The translations under genes and the position numbers were made by a program. Below the pieces are notes generated by a model that was given only the letters and a program-made list of their open reading frames with translations, searched no databases and was not told the DNA's origin. From positions 248,001-312,000 of the forward strand of contig NZ_JAGSYC010000026.1 of NCBI RefSeq assembly GCF_025685545.1: a stretch of 64,000 nucleotides of DNA. The letters run 5' to 3'. Within the stretch, counting starts at the first letter, position 1; the number at the start of each line of letters is the position of its first letter. Below are positions 35,317-43,079 of the stretch, piece by piece. This stretch comes from Granulicella paludicola (lineage in GTDB: Bacteria; Acidobacteriota; Terriglobia; Terriglobales; Acidobacteriaceae).

Positions 35317-36786
35317 ATGCGCATGCGTTCGTTCCTCGTTTTACTGCTGACGATTGGTCTGATGTTGCCGGCGAAGCCTGCAAACGCTTATTCCGTGCTG
35401 ACGCACGAGCAGCTGATCGACCTGACCTGGCAGTCGTCGATTGTGCCGCTGCTGCTGAGCCGTTATCCGACGCTGACGCCTGCGCAGATTGAAGAAGCGC
35501 GCGCCTATGCGTATGGCGGGTGCGTGATTCAGGATATTGGATACTACCCGTTCGGCGATGCGTTCTTTAGCGACCTGACGCACTATGTGCGGTCGGGCGA
35601 CTTTGTGGTGAACCTGTTTCGCAATGCAGGCAATGCGAATGAGCTCGCGTTCGCGGTGGGAGCGCTTTCGCACTACATCGGCGACAGCATTGGGCACCCT
35701 TCAGCGACGAACCTTGCGGTGCCGGTGGAGTTTCCCAAATTGCGCGACAAGTATGGCAACGAGGTGAACTACGCGCAGGGTGAGCACCAGCATGTGCAGA
35801 CCGAGTTTGCCTTCGACATCAACGAGATTGCGCACCAGCGGTTTGCGCCGGTGCACTACCTACGGCATGTAGGGCTGAAGGTGCCGACGCATCAGCTGGC
35901 GCTGGCTTTCTATCAGACTTACGGGCTGACGGACGATTTCGATAAGGGCAAGGGGCATCGGATCAACGTCAGAGGCTATCGCTTTGCGGTGCGCGGATTT
36001 ATCCCACGGATTGCGTATGCCGTGACGATTCTGCATCGCAGGGGCGAGCCTGCGGACATTGCTGCGGACCCTGATTTCATCCGGCTGCAGACCGAGATTA
36101 CGGCCGTAGCGCAGCAGAACCGCTGGAACGAGTACAGGAAGCACGCCGGGATCGGGACTTATACGCTGGCGGGATTTCTGTTCATTCTGCCCAAGGTTGG
36201 ACCGATCAAGCTGGTGGCGGTCAAGGGGCCGAGCGTAGCGACGGAGCGCGACTACATCCACTCGGTGCTGCATTCGGCGGACACGCTGGATTATGAGCTG
36301 CGGCGTTTTACGCCTCCGCCGGCGGTGAGGCCGACGGCGGCTGTTGCTGCGGCGGAAGACAGCGAGGCGCATCCGTCGAGTTCGGATGCTGTTCCCGCTT
36401 TGCCGGGAGCGGAGCAGATCACGCCGCGGCAGACGAGCGATCCGCGGCATCCGCTGCGAAATCGGGACCTGGATACGGGTAAGGTAGTACGACCCGCAGG
36501 TTATCGACTGACGGACGACACCTATGCGTCGCTGGCGCATCGGCTGGTGGCGACGCCGACGCAGCCGATACCGCCGGGGATCCAGAGGGATGTGCTGGCG
36601 TACTATGCCGATCTCGATCTGCCGTATGCGACGAAGAAGAACCCGGAGCGCTGGGCGCAGCTGCAGGCAGATTTGGTGACGCTGCGCGGGATGCCAACGA
36701 GTCGAGAGGCGGTGCCGTATGCGACCTATGGGCAGGATCTGGATGATGACGCGACTCCTGGCGGAACGACAGCTGCAAAACCGTGA
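35317..36786 (+). CDS. exported zinc-dependent phospholipase C family protein
   Basis: 489-residue secreted protein. The signal peptide is SFLVLLLTIGLMLPAKPANA, followed at once by the zinc-site start AYSVLTHEQLIDLTW. A second cluster, FAVGALSHYIGDSIGHPSATN, and GEHQHVQTEFAFD supply further His/Asp ligands, as in the PF00882 phospholipase C/nuclease S1 fold. The C-terminal third (about 330-489) is Pro/Ala-rich and has no clear domain. Substrate unknown; lipid or phosphodiester cleavage is inferred. It interrupts the ISC gene order and carries no functional link to it. Confidence 0.8.
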   Translation: MRMRSFLVLLLTIGLMLPAKPANAYSVLTHEQLIDLTWQSSIVPLLLSRYPTLTPAQIEEARAYAYGGCVIQDIGYYPFGDAFFSDLTHYVRSGDFVVNLFRNAGNANELAFAVGALSHYIGDSIGHPSATNLAVPVEFPKLRDKYGNEVNYAQGEHQHVQTEFAFDINEIAHQRFAPVHYLRHVGLKVPTHQLALAFYQTYGLTDDFDKGKGHRINVRGYRFAVRGFIPRIAYAVTILHRRGEPADIAADPDFIRLQTEITAVAQQNRWNEYRKHAGIGTYTLAGFLFILPKVGPIKLVAVKGPSVATERDYIHSVLHSADTLDYELRRFTPPPAVRPTAAVAAAEDSEAHPSSSDAVPALPGAEQITPRQTSDPRHPLRNRDLDTGKVVRPAGYRLTDDTYASLAHRLVATPTQPIPPGIQRDVLAYYADLDLPYATKKNPERWAQLQADLVTLRGMPTSREAVPYATYGQDLDDDATPGGTTAAKP

Positions 36787-36860
36787 AAGGAAAGATAGAG
36801 CTGATTGTGCGGCGGCCTGACAATACGCTCGAACCTTCGGCTCTCGCGTCTGCAAATACG

Positions 36861-36915
36861 GGGTTTCTCCACTCCGCTTCGCGATGAGACTGCGATGCTG
36901 CGGTCGAAAATGACG
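36861..36915. repeat. dispersed repeat (TCTCCACTCCGCTTCGCG...TGACG type)
   Basis: Degenerate copy of a third dispersed family, consensus TCTCCACTGCGCTTCGCC then GGTCGAGATGACA. Better copies lie near 56030 and 57785. Confidence 0.5.
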
Positions 36916-37006
36916 GTTCATAGTGGGTGGGGAGTGAATTTAGACCTTTCGCACCAAATCAGTCCGAGTTATCATCTAAGTACGAGTACGACCCCGGAGA
37001 ACCCCC

Positions 37007-37426
37007 ATGGCATATAGCGATAAGGTTGTTGATCACTACGAAAATCCCCGCAACGTCGGCACGCTCGATAAGAGCTCGTCCGAGGTTGGTACCGGCCTGG
37101 TCGGCGCCCCCGAGTGCGGCGACGTGATGCGCCTGCAGATCAAGGTGAACCCCGAGACGCAGGTCATCGAGGACGCAAAGTTCAAGACGTTCGGCTGCGG
37201 TTCGGCCATTGCATCGAGCTCGCTCGCGACCGAGTGGGTGAAGGGCAAGACGATTGCTGAAGCGATGGCGATCAGCAACACCGACATCGTGAAGGAGCTC
37301 GCGCTTCCTCCGGTGAAGATCCACTGCTCGGTGCTGGCTGAGGACGCGATTCGCGCCGCGATCGGCGACTGGAAGAAGAAGAACGGCGTCGCCGAAGAAG
37401 CTGGCATCGCTGTAGCTGCTCACTAA
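37007..37426 (+). CDS. iscU: iron-sulfur cluster scaffold IscU
   Basis: 139-residue scaffold on which [2Fe-2S] clusters are built before transfer by HscA/HscB. Cluster ligands are visible in APECGDVMRLQI (Cys, Asp), KTFGCGSAIASSSLATEWVKGKT (Cys) and PPVKIHCSVLAEDAI (Cys). The LPPVK motif recognised by HscA is present as LPPVKIHCS. Only iscA follows directly (150 nt); iscS lies 2.7 kb upstream beyond a toxin-antitoxin pair and a phospholipase-like gene. Confidence 0.96.
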   Translation: MAYSDKVVDHYENPRNVGTLDKSSSEVGTGLVGAPECGDVMRLQIKVNPETQVIEDAKFKTFGCGSAIASSSLATEWVKGKTIAEAMAISNTDIVKELALPPVKIHCSVLAEDAIRAAIGDWKKKNGVAEEAGIAVAAH

Positions 37427-37575
37427 GCAACAACGAGGCCCCATTCATGCGATGGCTTGAGCCTTCGGCGTGGATGGGGCGGTGTTGTCTGTGCAGAGGT
37501 AGTGGCGCTTCTACACAACACAGAATGAAATGCGGCCTGCATCGTTCGTGTGGTCGCTAGAATCGAAGAAGAGTT

Positions 37576-38073
37576 ATGTCGACCGTATCCATCTCGAGCA
37601 CGACCAGTCAGTCGATGAGCGCGCCTGCGCCCGACATGAACAAGGACCCGCTTGCGGGGATGACTCTGCTGACGGCGGAGGGCTTTGAGCCACGCGCGAA
37701 GGCGGCGGTGGAGATTACGAAGAACGCGCTGAAGCGCATCCGCATTGCGATGGCGAAGGAAGGGATCTCGCCGGAGGCTGGCGGTTTGCGGCTGGGCATC
37801 ACCGGCGGCGGCTGCAGCGGGTTGAGCTACAACATTCGCTTCGATTCGCAGCCACGGGAGCGCGATCGCACGTTTGTGTTTGGCGAAGGTGTGGAGACGG
37901 CGAACGATCCGAGCGGTGCCAAGGCAGTGAAGCTGTTCGTGGACCCGAAGAGCTTTCTGTACCTGGCGGGAATGGTGCTGGACTTTGAGGAGACGCTGAT
38001 GCGCCAGGGGTTCAACTTCATCAATCCGAACAGCACGAAGAGTTGTGGGTGTGGGAGCAGCTTTTCGGCGTAA
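37576..38073 (+). CDS. iscA: IscA/HesB family A-type iron-sulfur carrier
   Basis: 165-residue A-type carrier, longer than the usual 107 because of a Ser/Thr-rich N-terminal extension of about 45 residues. The three conserved cysteines are in GITGGGCSGLSYN and the C-terminal STKSCGCGSSFSA. A-type carriers receive clusters or iron and pass them to apoproteins, often [4Fe-4S] targets. It follows iscU, and hicAB lies 66 nt downstream. Confidence 0.93.
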   Translation: MSTVSISSTTSQSMSAPAPDMNKDPLAGMTLLTAEGFEPRAKAAVEITKNALKRIRIAMAKEGISPEAGGLRLGITGGGCSGLSYNIRFDSQPRERDRTFVFGEGVETANDPSGAKAVKLFVDPKSFLYLAGMVLDFEETLMRQGFNFINPNSTKSCGCGSSFSA

Positions 38074-38139
38074 GAATTAATCGGGCTCTGATATGCGTTG
38101 AGGTAGGTGAGAACAACTCACTCAACGAAGAGGGCACGG

Positions 38140-38325
38140 ATGAAATATCGCGACATCATGAAGCTGGTAGAACGCGACGGCTGGTACATCAAGGAACAGA
38201 ACGGTAGCCACCGGCAATACAAACATCCCGTCAAGCCAGGCCGCGTGACCATCGCAGGGCATCCAGGAAAAGATGTTCCGCCGGACACCCGAAAGAGTAT
38301 TCTTAGGCAAGCTGGTTTGGAGTAG
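38140..38325 (+). CDS. hicA: HicA family mRNA-interferase toxin
   Basis: 61-residue toxin with a double-stranded-RNA-binding-like fold. MKYRDIMKLVERDGWYIKEQ leads to the catalytic His in NGSHRQYKHP, and the family end GHPGKDVPPDTRKSILRQAG is present. HicA degrades mRNA and is inhibited by HicB. The ATG at 38140 is chosen by the conserved N-terminus. HicB starts 5 nt downstream. Confidence 0.93.
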   Translation: MKYRDIMKLVERDGWYIKEQNGSHRQYKHPVKPGRVTIAGHPGKDVPPDTRKSILRQAGLE

Positions 38326-38330
38326 CGTCT

Positions 38331-38549
38331 ATGAGTGAATATCTAGTCATCTTCGAGCGGGCCGAGGACGGGGGCTGGGGAGCGTATGCTCCTGATCTTC
38401 CAGGCTTAGGGGTTGTGGGCGAAACGCGCGAGGAAGCCGAAGAGTTTATTCGAAAGGGTATCGTCATGCATATCGCGGGTCTCCGCGAAGACGGGTTACC
38501 TATTCCTGAGCCGACCACAACAGCGCAGCGCATTGCCGTAGCTGCGTAA
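38331..38549 (+). CDS. hicB: HicB family antitoxin
   Basis: 72-residue antitoxin with the partial RNase H fold of HicB. It reads YLVIFERAEDGGWGAYAPDL, then PGLGVVGETREEAEEFIRKG and LREDGLPIPEP. There is no C-terminal ribbon-helix-helix, so it is the short HicB type and may not bind DNA itself. Encoded 5 nt after hicA in the usual order, inserted between iscA and hscB. Confidence 0.93.
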   Translation: MSEYLVIFERAEDGGWGAYAPDLPGLGVVGETREEAEEFIRKGIVMHIAGLREDGLPIPEPTTTAQRIAVAA

Positions 38550-38559
38550 TCAGACCGGA

Positions 38560-38609
38560 GTCGACGTACCGTAGCGGCCGAAACCGCTCTGATGTACGAC
38601 GGCTTTTCT
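38560..38609 (+). terminator. hairpin terminator after hicAB
   Basis: Stem AGCGG-CCGAAA-CCGCT extended by CGTAC/GTACG pairing, followed by GGCTTTTCTTG. A REP-like GTCACCGCTGAAGCCGTGAC palindrome (38611-38630) follows immediately. Confidence 0.5.
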
Positions 38610-38610
38610 T

Positions 38611-38630
38611 GTCACCGCTGAAGCCGTGAC
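38611..38630. repeat. degenerate GCTGAAGC REP-like palindrome
   Basis: GTCACCGCTGAAGCCGTGAC, with one mismatch in the stem. It has the same RA-centred core as the GGGCTRAAGCCC elements elsewhere in the window. Confidence 0.5.
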
Positions 38631-38683
38631 CTCCCGGGATGTGCTGGCGGTAGAGATTCGTTCAAGCTGAGTATGCGCGAACT

Positions 38684-39409
38684 TTACTGTTTTTGCGGGG
38701 TTGCCATGACCAGCTTGTTGGAGACCTTGAGGTGGTACATGTTCGCCATCATGCCCTTGTAGACGTCGATGGGGGGGAGCATGACTTCGGCTCGTTCGCG
38801 GTCTAGGCCGCCGGGGTCTTCGACGCTGTACATGGCGATGCTGCCGTCTTCGAGCTGCTTGAACTGCGTGCCGTAGCGTTGCAGCTTGCCTTCGAAGACG
38901 AGTTCCTTATCGACGACGAGTGCGAGGGCGGAGCCGTCGATTTTCTTCTCGTCGGCGAGGTTGGTCAGCATGGGGAGAAGACTGACCTGCCAGGCGTGGT
39001 CGCGGGTGTGGGTCATGATGAGCATGGCTGCGTTCGAGGCGTCGATGCCTACCATGGAGATAGTGGGCCAGCCGCGGCCCTTGACGATGAGCTGCAGCTC
39101 TTTGGTGAGGGCGGCGTCGATGTCGGCGAGGTTGCTGGCGATTTCGACGTGTCCCTTGGATTTTGCGGCTGGATCAATGCCGCGGGCCTTCTGGTCTTCG
39201 TCGCGCATCTTGAGGAGTTCGTCGCGCAGCTGCGGATCGGTGCCGGGGCCGTTCCTGGCGATGAGGGCCTCGCGACGTTGCGCGATGGCGGTCTTCCAAT
39301 CTGTGCTCGCTTGGGCGGTCGAGGGAGACTGCGCGAGGACGGCGAAAGCGGGGCCTGAAGCGATGCAGGTGAGGAGCACAAGTGAGGCAGTGTAGCGGGA
39401 AATCGACAT
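38684..39409 (-). CDS. exported DUF6624-like protein
   Basis: 241-residue secreted protein with signal peptide SLVLLTCIASGPAFAVLAQS. The body matches the DUF6624 pattern: a helical N-terminal half (ELLKMRDEDQKARG), then GWPTISMVGIDASNAAMLIM, THTRDHAWQ, and QRYGTQFKQLEDGSIAMYSV, then ERAEVMLPPIDVYKGMM. Function of this family is unknown. It lies on the opposite strand between hicAB and hscB. The family name is from recollection of the YGTQ and HTRDHxWQ motifs. Confidence 0.65.
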   Translation of the reverse strand: MSISRYTASLVLLTCIASGPAFAVLAQSPSTAQASTDWKTAIAQRREALIARNGPGTDPQLRDELLKMRDEDQKARGIDPAAKSKGHVEIASNLADIDAALTKELQLIVKGRGWPTISMVGIDASNAAMLIMTHTRDHAWQVSLLPMLTNLADEKKIDGSALALVVDKELVFEGKLQRYGTQFKQLEDGSIAMYSVEDPGGLDRERAEVMLPPIDVYKGMMANMYHLKVSNKLVMATPQKQ

Positions 39410-39519
39410 AAGGGCAGTGTATCGCGGTGTTGCGGGCGATTCCTGTGGTTGAAGTCTGCAATGAACCTCGGCGCATACCTTCCGAGCGCTGCGTTGTGCA
39501 GTGACTACAATAAAGAGTG

Positions 39520-40134
39520 ATGAGCCACGACGCGTACAACAGCTACTTCACCCAGTTTGAACTTCCTCAGCACCTGCACATCGACCTTGCCGCGCTGGAG
39601 AAGAGCTTCTATGCGCAGTCGCGCAAGCTGCATCCCGACCGCTTTGCGGCGAAGCCTGTTGCCGAGCAGGAGGCTGCGCTGGCGGCTAGCTCTGCGCTGA
39701 ACGATGCGTATCGTACGCTGCGCGATCCGATTGCGCGGACGGAGTACCTGCTGGGGCTGGAGGGAGTGCAGCTGGAGGAGCAATCGCGCGCGGCGACCGA
39801 TGCGGCGAAGGCTACAGGCACGGCGAAGAAGCAGGTGGCGCCGCCCGATCTGCTGGAAGAGGCGTTCGAACTGAACATGGCGCTGGAAGAGTTGAAGATG
39901 GGCGACGACCCGGACGCTCGCGAACAGCTGGAGGCGGCTCGGGTGAAGTTTACGGCGATGCTGGCGGAGTTGCAGCAGCAGCTGGAGGCGCTGTGGTCGC
40001 GGTGGGATGCGGCTGTGGATGCGAACGATGCGGCGGCGAAGGGTAGCGCGAAGGATGCGATGGTGGCCCTGCTGAATCGGCGGAGCTACGTGCGGAACCT
40101 GGTGCGGGATGTGAATGCGGCGCTGGGGGTTTAG
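39520..40134 (+). CDS. hscB: Fe-S assembly co-chaperone HscB
   Basis: 204-residue J-domain co-chaperone that brings IscU to HscA and stimulates its ATPase. The N-terminal J domain contains the HPD motif (AQSRKLHPDRFAAK) and the helix ALNDAYRTLRDPIARTEYLL, typical of HscB. The C-terminal three-helix bundle (about 105-200) binds IscU; it has DLLEEAFELNMALEE. The ATG at 39520 is used; a GTG directly precedes it. It is separated from iscA by hicAB and an opposite-strand gene, and from hscA by four further genes. Confidence 0.92.
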   Translation: MSHDAYNSYFTQFELPQHLHIDLAALEKSFYAQSRKLHPDRFAAKPVAEQEAALAASSALNDAYRTLRDPIARTEYLLGLEGVQLEEQSRAATDAAKATGTAKKQVAPPDLLEEAFELNMALEELKMGDDPDAREQLEAARVKFTAMLAELQQQLEALWSRWDAAVDANDAAAKGSAKDAMVALLNRRSYVRNLVRDVNAALGV

Positions 40135-40179
40135 GCCGGTGGCGAGGGTTCGTTCCGATAAGAGCGAACAGAAAAGCAG

Positions 40180-40300
40180 AAGCAGATTCCCTGCGGGAAT
40201 GACAAAGAAAAGCAAGAGCGAATGCGGATTTCTTCGCTGCGCTCCGGACTGACAAAAAGGGCAAGAGCGGGAAGCAGATTTCCTTCGGGAATAGCAAACG
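40180..40300. repeat. cluster of three dispersed palindromes (CAGATTYC...GGAATGACA type)
   Basis: Three successive degenerate copies (about 40180-40207, 40224-40256 and 40272-40298) of the second dispersed family, in the gap between hscB and the metallo-beta-lactamase. Confidence 0.65.
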
Positions 40301-40330
40301 AAGGAGCCTGGGGCGTGATATCAAGGTGGG

Positions 40331-41215
40331 ATGCATCGACTACTTCCCTACCTTGCAGCTCTCTTTGTCTGTCTTCCTCTTCGCGCTGAGGTAAGCGCGG
40401 ACTGGACAACGCCGGTTGAGCCGTTTCGCATTGCCGACAACCTATACTACGTGGGCAGTCGCGATCTGGCGGCGTACCTGGTGACGACGCCACAGGGAAA
40501 CATTCTGATCAATGCCAACCTGGTGACGTCTCCGCCGCAGATTCGAGCGAGTGTGGAGAAACTCGGGTTCAAGTGGGGCGATACGAAGATCCTGCTGAAC
40601 GGACAGGCGCACTTCGATCATCTTGCCGGGGCGGCCGAGGTGGTGCGCGAGACGGGTGCGAAGGACATGGTGATGGAGTATGACGCCGAGGTGGCCCTGA
40701 CAGGCGGGCACAAGGATTTTGCCTTCGGCAAAGACATCACAACGGATTATCCGCCGGTGCGTGTAGACCGCGTGCTGCACGATAGCGATACGGTGGAGCT
40801 GGGTGGTGTGGTGTTGACGGCGCATCGCACGGCGGGACATACGCGGGGTTGCACGACCTGGACGATGGATGTGCATGTTCCGGGTGAACCTGCGGACAAG
40901 CTGCGGCATGTGGTGATTGTGGGTGGGCTTTCGGCACTGCCGGGGTATCAGTTGGTGGCTACGCCGAAGCGCGCTGCGTCATATCCGGAGATTGCCAGCG
41001 ATTTTGAATACACGTTCGTGGCGCTGAAGGCGATGCCGTGCGACATCTTTCTCGGTGCGCATGGGGTGTACTTCGATATGCTGCCGAAGCTGCAACGGAT
41101 GAAGACGGAAGGGCCGAAAGTATTTATCGATCCCGCCGGCTATCAGGCGGCGATCGCGGAGGCACAGACGACATTTGAGAAGATGCTCACCAAGCAGATG
41201 GCCGCGGCTTACTGA
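40331..41215 (+). CDS. subclass B3-like metallo-beta-lactamase with Gln in the first zinc-ligand position
   Basis: 294-residue exported protein of the metallo-beta-lactamase fold. The signal peptide is residues 1-22. The zinc motif reads NGQAHFDHLAGA, giving Q92, H94, D96 and H97 where B3 enzymes have HxHxDH. The remaining ligands are H170 (TAGHTRGCTTW) and H244 (LGAHGVYFD). Q in the first position occurs in GOB-type B3 enzymes, which can still hydrolyse beta-lactams. The DNLYYVGSRDLAAYLVTTPQGNILIN start is B3-like. Periplasmic beta-lactam hydrolysis is plausible but not shown. Located between hscB and hscA. Confidence 0.85.
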   Translation: MHRLLPYLAALFVCLPLRAEVSADWTTPVEPFRIADNLYYVGSRDLAAYLVTTPQGNILINANLVTSPPQIRASVEKLGFKWGDTKILLNGQAHFDHLAGAAEVVRETGAKDMVMEYDAEVALTGGHKDFAFGKDITTDYPPVRVDRVLHDSDTVELGGVVLTAHRTAGHTRGCTTWTMDVHVPGEPADKLRHVVIVGGLSALPGYQLVATPKRAASYPEIASDFEYTFVALKAMPCDIFLGAHGVYFDMLPKLQRMKTEGPKVFIDPAGYQAAIAEAQTTFEKMLTKQMAAAY

Positions 41216-41286
41216 TTACGCTGAGCCAGTGCCGAAGCGAGAAGCCGACTCCTCGCTCAAGGGAAGGACAGTTAAGACAGGGAAAA

Positions 41287-41350
41287 TGCAGATTCCTCCG
41301 CTGCGCTACGGAATGACAAACAGAAGAGGCTGCGCTGCGGGGTGACAAAA
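41287..41350. repeat. dispersed palindrome (CAGATTCCTCCGCTGCGCTACGG type) plus partial copy
   Basis: Full copy at 41287-41320 and a partial one (GCTGCGGGGTGACAAA) at 41328-41350, in the convergent gap between the beta-lactamase and DinB genes. Confidence 0.65.
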
Positions 41351-41367
41351 AGAGGATGGGAGCGGAT

Positions 41368-41880
41368 CTATTTCTTGCCTTTGGTCGACTTGCCCTTTTC
41401 GTCCCAATAGGTTCTCTTGTCAAGGAGTGCCAGGTGGTGGAGGTCATGTCCTGCCATGATGCGGACGATGGTCCAGAGGGATTCTTCGCCGCGCTCGGGG
41501 TGGGTGATGACCTTCTTGATGTCGGCGTCTTTGAGGCCGTCGATGAAGGCGATGTTGAAGACCCGCAGGGCCTTGAAGCAGCCAAGCGCCTCAGCGAGCG
41601 AGTAGGACTTGTAGGACTTTGCCCAGGAGTCCTGATCAAAGGGCTGCATTACCGGATTTTTTTCGCCGTAGGCGTAGCGCAGGCGCCAGGCCCAGGCGAT
41701 CTCGCAGTCGGCCATGTGGCAGACGATCTCGCGCAGGTTCCACTTGCCGGGACCGGGATGCTCTTCGATCTGTTCGTCGTCGAGATCGTCCAGTAGACGC
41801 ATCAACTTGCGTGGCGTCTTGGCGATGACCTTTGCCGGATCGCGATCGCCCAAAGCCTCTTCGTACGGAACCTTGCTCAT
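41368..41880 (-). CDS. DinB-like (YfiT/DUF1572-type) putative metal-dependent hydrolase
   Basis: 170-residue four-helix-bundle protein of the DinB superfamily. The three metal-ligand histidines fit CHMADCEIAW (VCHMADCE), and IMAGHDLHHLALLDK; the GPGKWNLREIVCHMAD block is characteristic. Family members include thiol-S-transferases and proteins of unknown role. The ATG at 41880 has GAGGACAGG upstream. The VOC gene upstream on the same strand ends 25 nt before this start, so the two likely form an operon. Confidence 0.85.
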   Translation of the reverse strand: MSKVPYEEALGDRDPAKVIAKTPRKLMRLLDDLDDEQIEEHPGPGKWNLREIVCHMADCEIAWAWRLRYAYGEKNPVMQPFDQDSWAKSYKSYSLAEALGCFKALRVFNIAFIDGLKDADIKKVITHPERGEESLWTIVRIMAGHDLHHLALLDKRTYWDEKGKSTKGKK

Positions 41881-41905
41881 ACCTGTCCTCAAAAACCTTT
41901 GCGGG

Positions 41906-42331
41906 TTAAGCCCCTTGCTGCCAGGGGTCGTATTCGCCAACTGACCAGAGGTAGCCCTCGGGGTCGCGAACGGTGAACGCCTTGCCACCGTACTCCATCT
42001 CTTTCAGCTCCATCACGACTTCAACTCCGGCGGCCTTTGCGCTCGCCCAGAGGGACTCGCAGTCAGGCGTTATCAAGTAGAGCGGAGAGGTGACGCGACC
42101 GTCGATCTCAGCGGGTGTTGCGTAGAACGGGGTGATCGGTCCGGGGTTCGTCGCCGATCCCAGCATGATCATACCGGTGCCAAATCGAAGTTCGGCGTGA
42201 TCAACATTCCCGGCCTTTCCATCATAGACGGCGTGGCGGGTCATCCCAAAGGCCTGCTCGAGCCAAGCGATGGCGGCGTGGGCGTCACGGTAACGCAAAC
42301 TTGGGATTAACATCGAGCCTGCAGCGGACAT
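41906..42331 (-). CDS. VOC (glyoxalase/bleomycin-resistance) family protein
   Basis: 141-residue vicinal-oxygen-chelate protein with two beta-alpha-beta-beta-beta modules. It begins MLIPSLRYRDAHAAIAWLEQAFG, a glyoxalase-like opening, and ends FTVRDPEGYLWSVGEYDPW, typical of the PhnB/YdhX-like group. Substrate unknown. It precedes the DinB gene by 25 nt. Confidence 0.88.
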   Translation of the reverse strand: MSAAGSMLIPSLRYRDAHAAIAWLEQAFGMTRHAVYDGKAGNVDHAELRFGTGMIMLGSATNPGPITPFYATPAEIDGRVTSPLYLITPDCESLWASAKAAGVEVVMELKEMEYGGKAFTVRDPEGYLWSVGEYDPWQQGA

Positions 42332-42578
42332 AGAAAGTGATCTCCTTCGGCATATTCAGTCACAAGGAGCCTCTGTGTATAGGGAAATCGTCTACCCAAG
42401 GTCGGCTGCGGGCAAGCAATCGCATATGAATATCCGATGAACGACTTCTGTGATGTGTGCAGAACCCGTGGACAAGATGTGAATATCGGTTGGGTCTGGT
42501 GTGGATCGCGACGTGCATGTAAAGCGAAATTGTGAGAAAACGGGCTCCCCATCAACGAGAGGTGGCGTCTCTCTAAGA

Positions 42579-42980
42579 ATGACTACGCGACACGTCTCCA
42601 CACTGCTCTTAGCGCTCGGCCTTGCGGGCCCCTCTTATGCGCAGACAGCTTCTCAGGCAACGCAGGATGTTCGCCTCGGGACGGTAGCATCGCCCATGCA
42701 CATAGGCTCCGGCGTAAAACCGCCTTCGATGATTCACCAAGTGGATCCTGACCTGAAGCCTACCGAGGAAGAGAAGAAACAGATCGGCGAGATTTTTATT
42801 GGCTTTGTTGTGGACGAGCAAGGCGTACCGCAAAATGTGCACGTGATCCGATGCACGCATCTAGATCTCTGCCAGGCAGCGATGGAGGCCGTGCGGCAGG
42901 ACCGCTTCAAACCGGCAATGTATCAGGGCCGACCAGTGGCCGTGGAGCTTTCTATGAACTTCGATGTAGACGTTTTCTGA
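42579..42980 (+). CDS. exported TonB C-terminal domain protein
   Basis: 133-residue protein with a signal peptide (VSTLLLALGLAGPSYAQ) and a TonB-like C-terminal domain: GEIFIGFVVDEQGVPQNVHV, then a cysteine pair in IRCTHLDLC and AAMEAVRQDRFKPAMYQGRP, ending in a beta strand VAVELSMNFDV. It lacks the N-terminal membrane anchor and Pro-rich linker of true TonB, so it is probably not an energy transducer by itself. It lies 99 nt upstream of hscA. Confidence 0.78.
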   Translation: MTTRHVSTLLLALGLAGPSYAQTASQATQDVRLGTVASPMHIGSGVKPPSMIHQVDPDLKPTEEEKKQIGEIFIGFVVDEQGVPQNVHVIRCTHLDLCQAAMEAVRQDRFKPAMYQGRPVAVELSMNFDVDVF

Positions 42981-43079
42981 ACGGCTGCACCCTTCCTAAC
43001 CGCGCGCGCATCCTTGAGATAGGCGAAAATAGGAAGTGGCGCTGCTTTGCGAAGACGGACGCCGCGAAAGAGGATTTCA

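Noticed and set aside
37438-37480. Possible terminator after iscU (GCCCCAT / ATGGGGC)
   Set aside because: Only 7 bp, a 29-nt loop and no T-run; iscA follows in the same direction, so termination is not clearly expected.
40180-40300. Three repeats near hscB as a short CRISPR array
   Set aside because: The copies are imperfect, palindromic and unevenly spaced, and match single copies elsewhere in the window; no cas genes are present.
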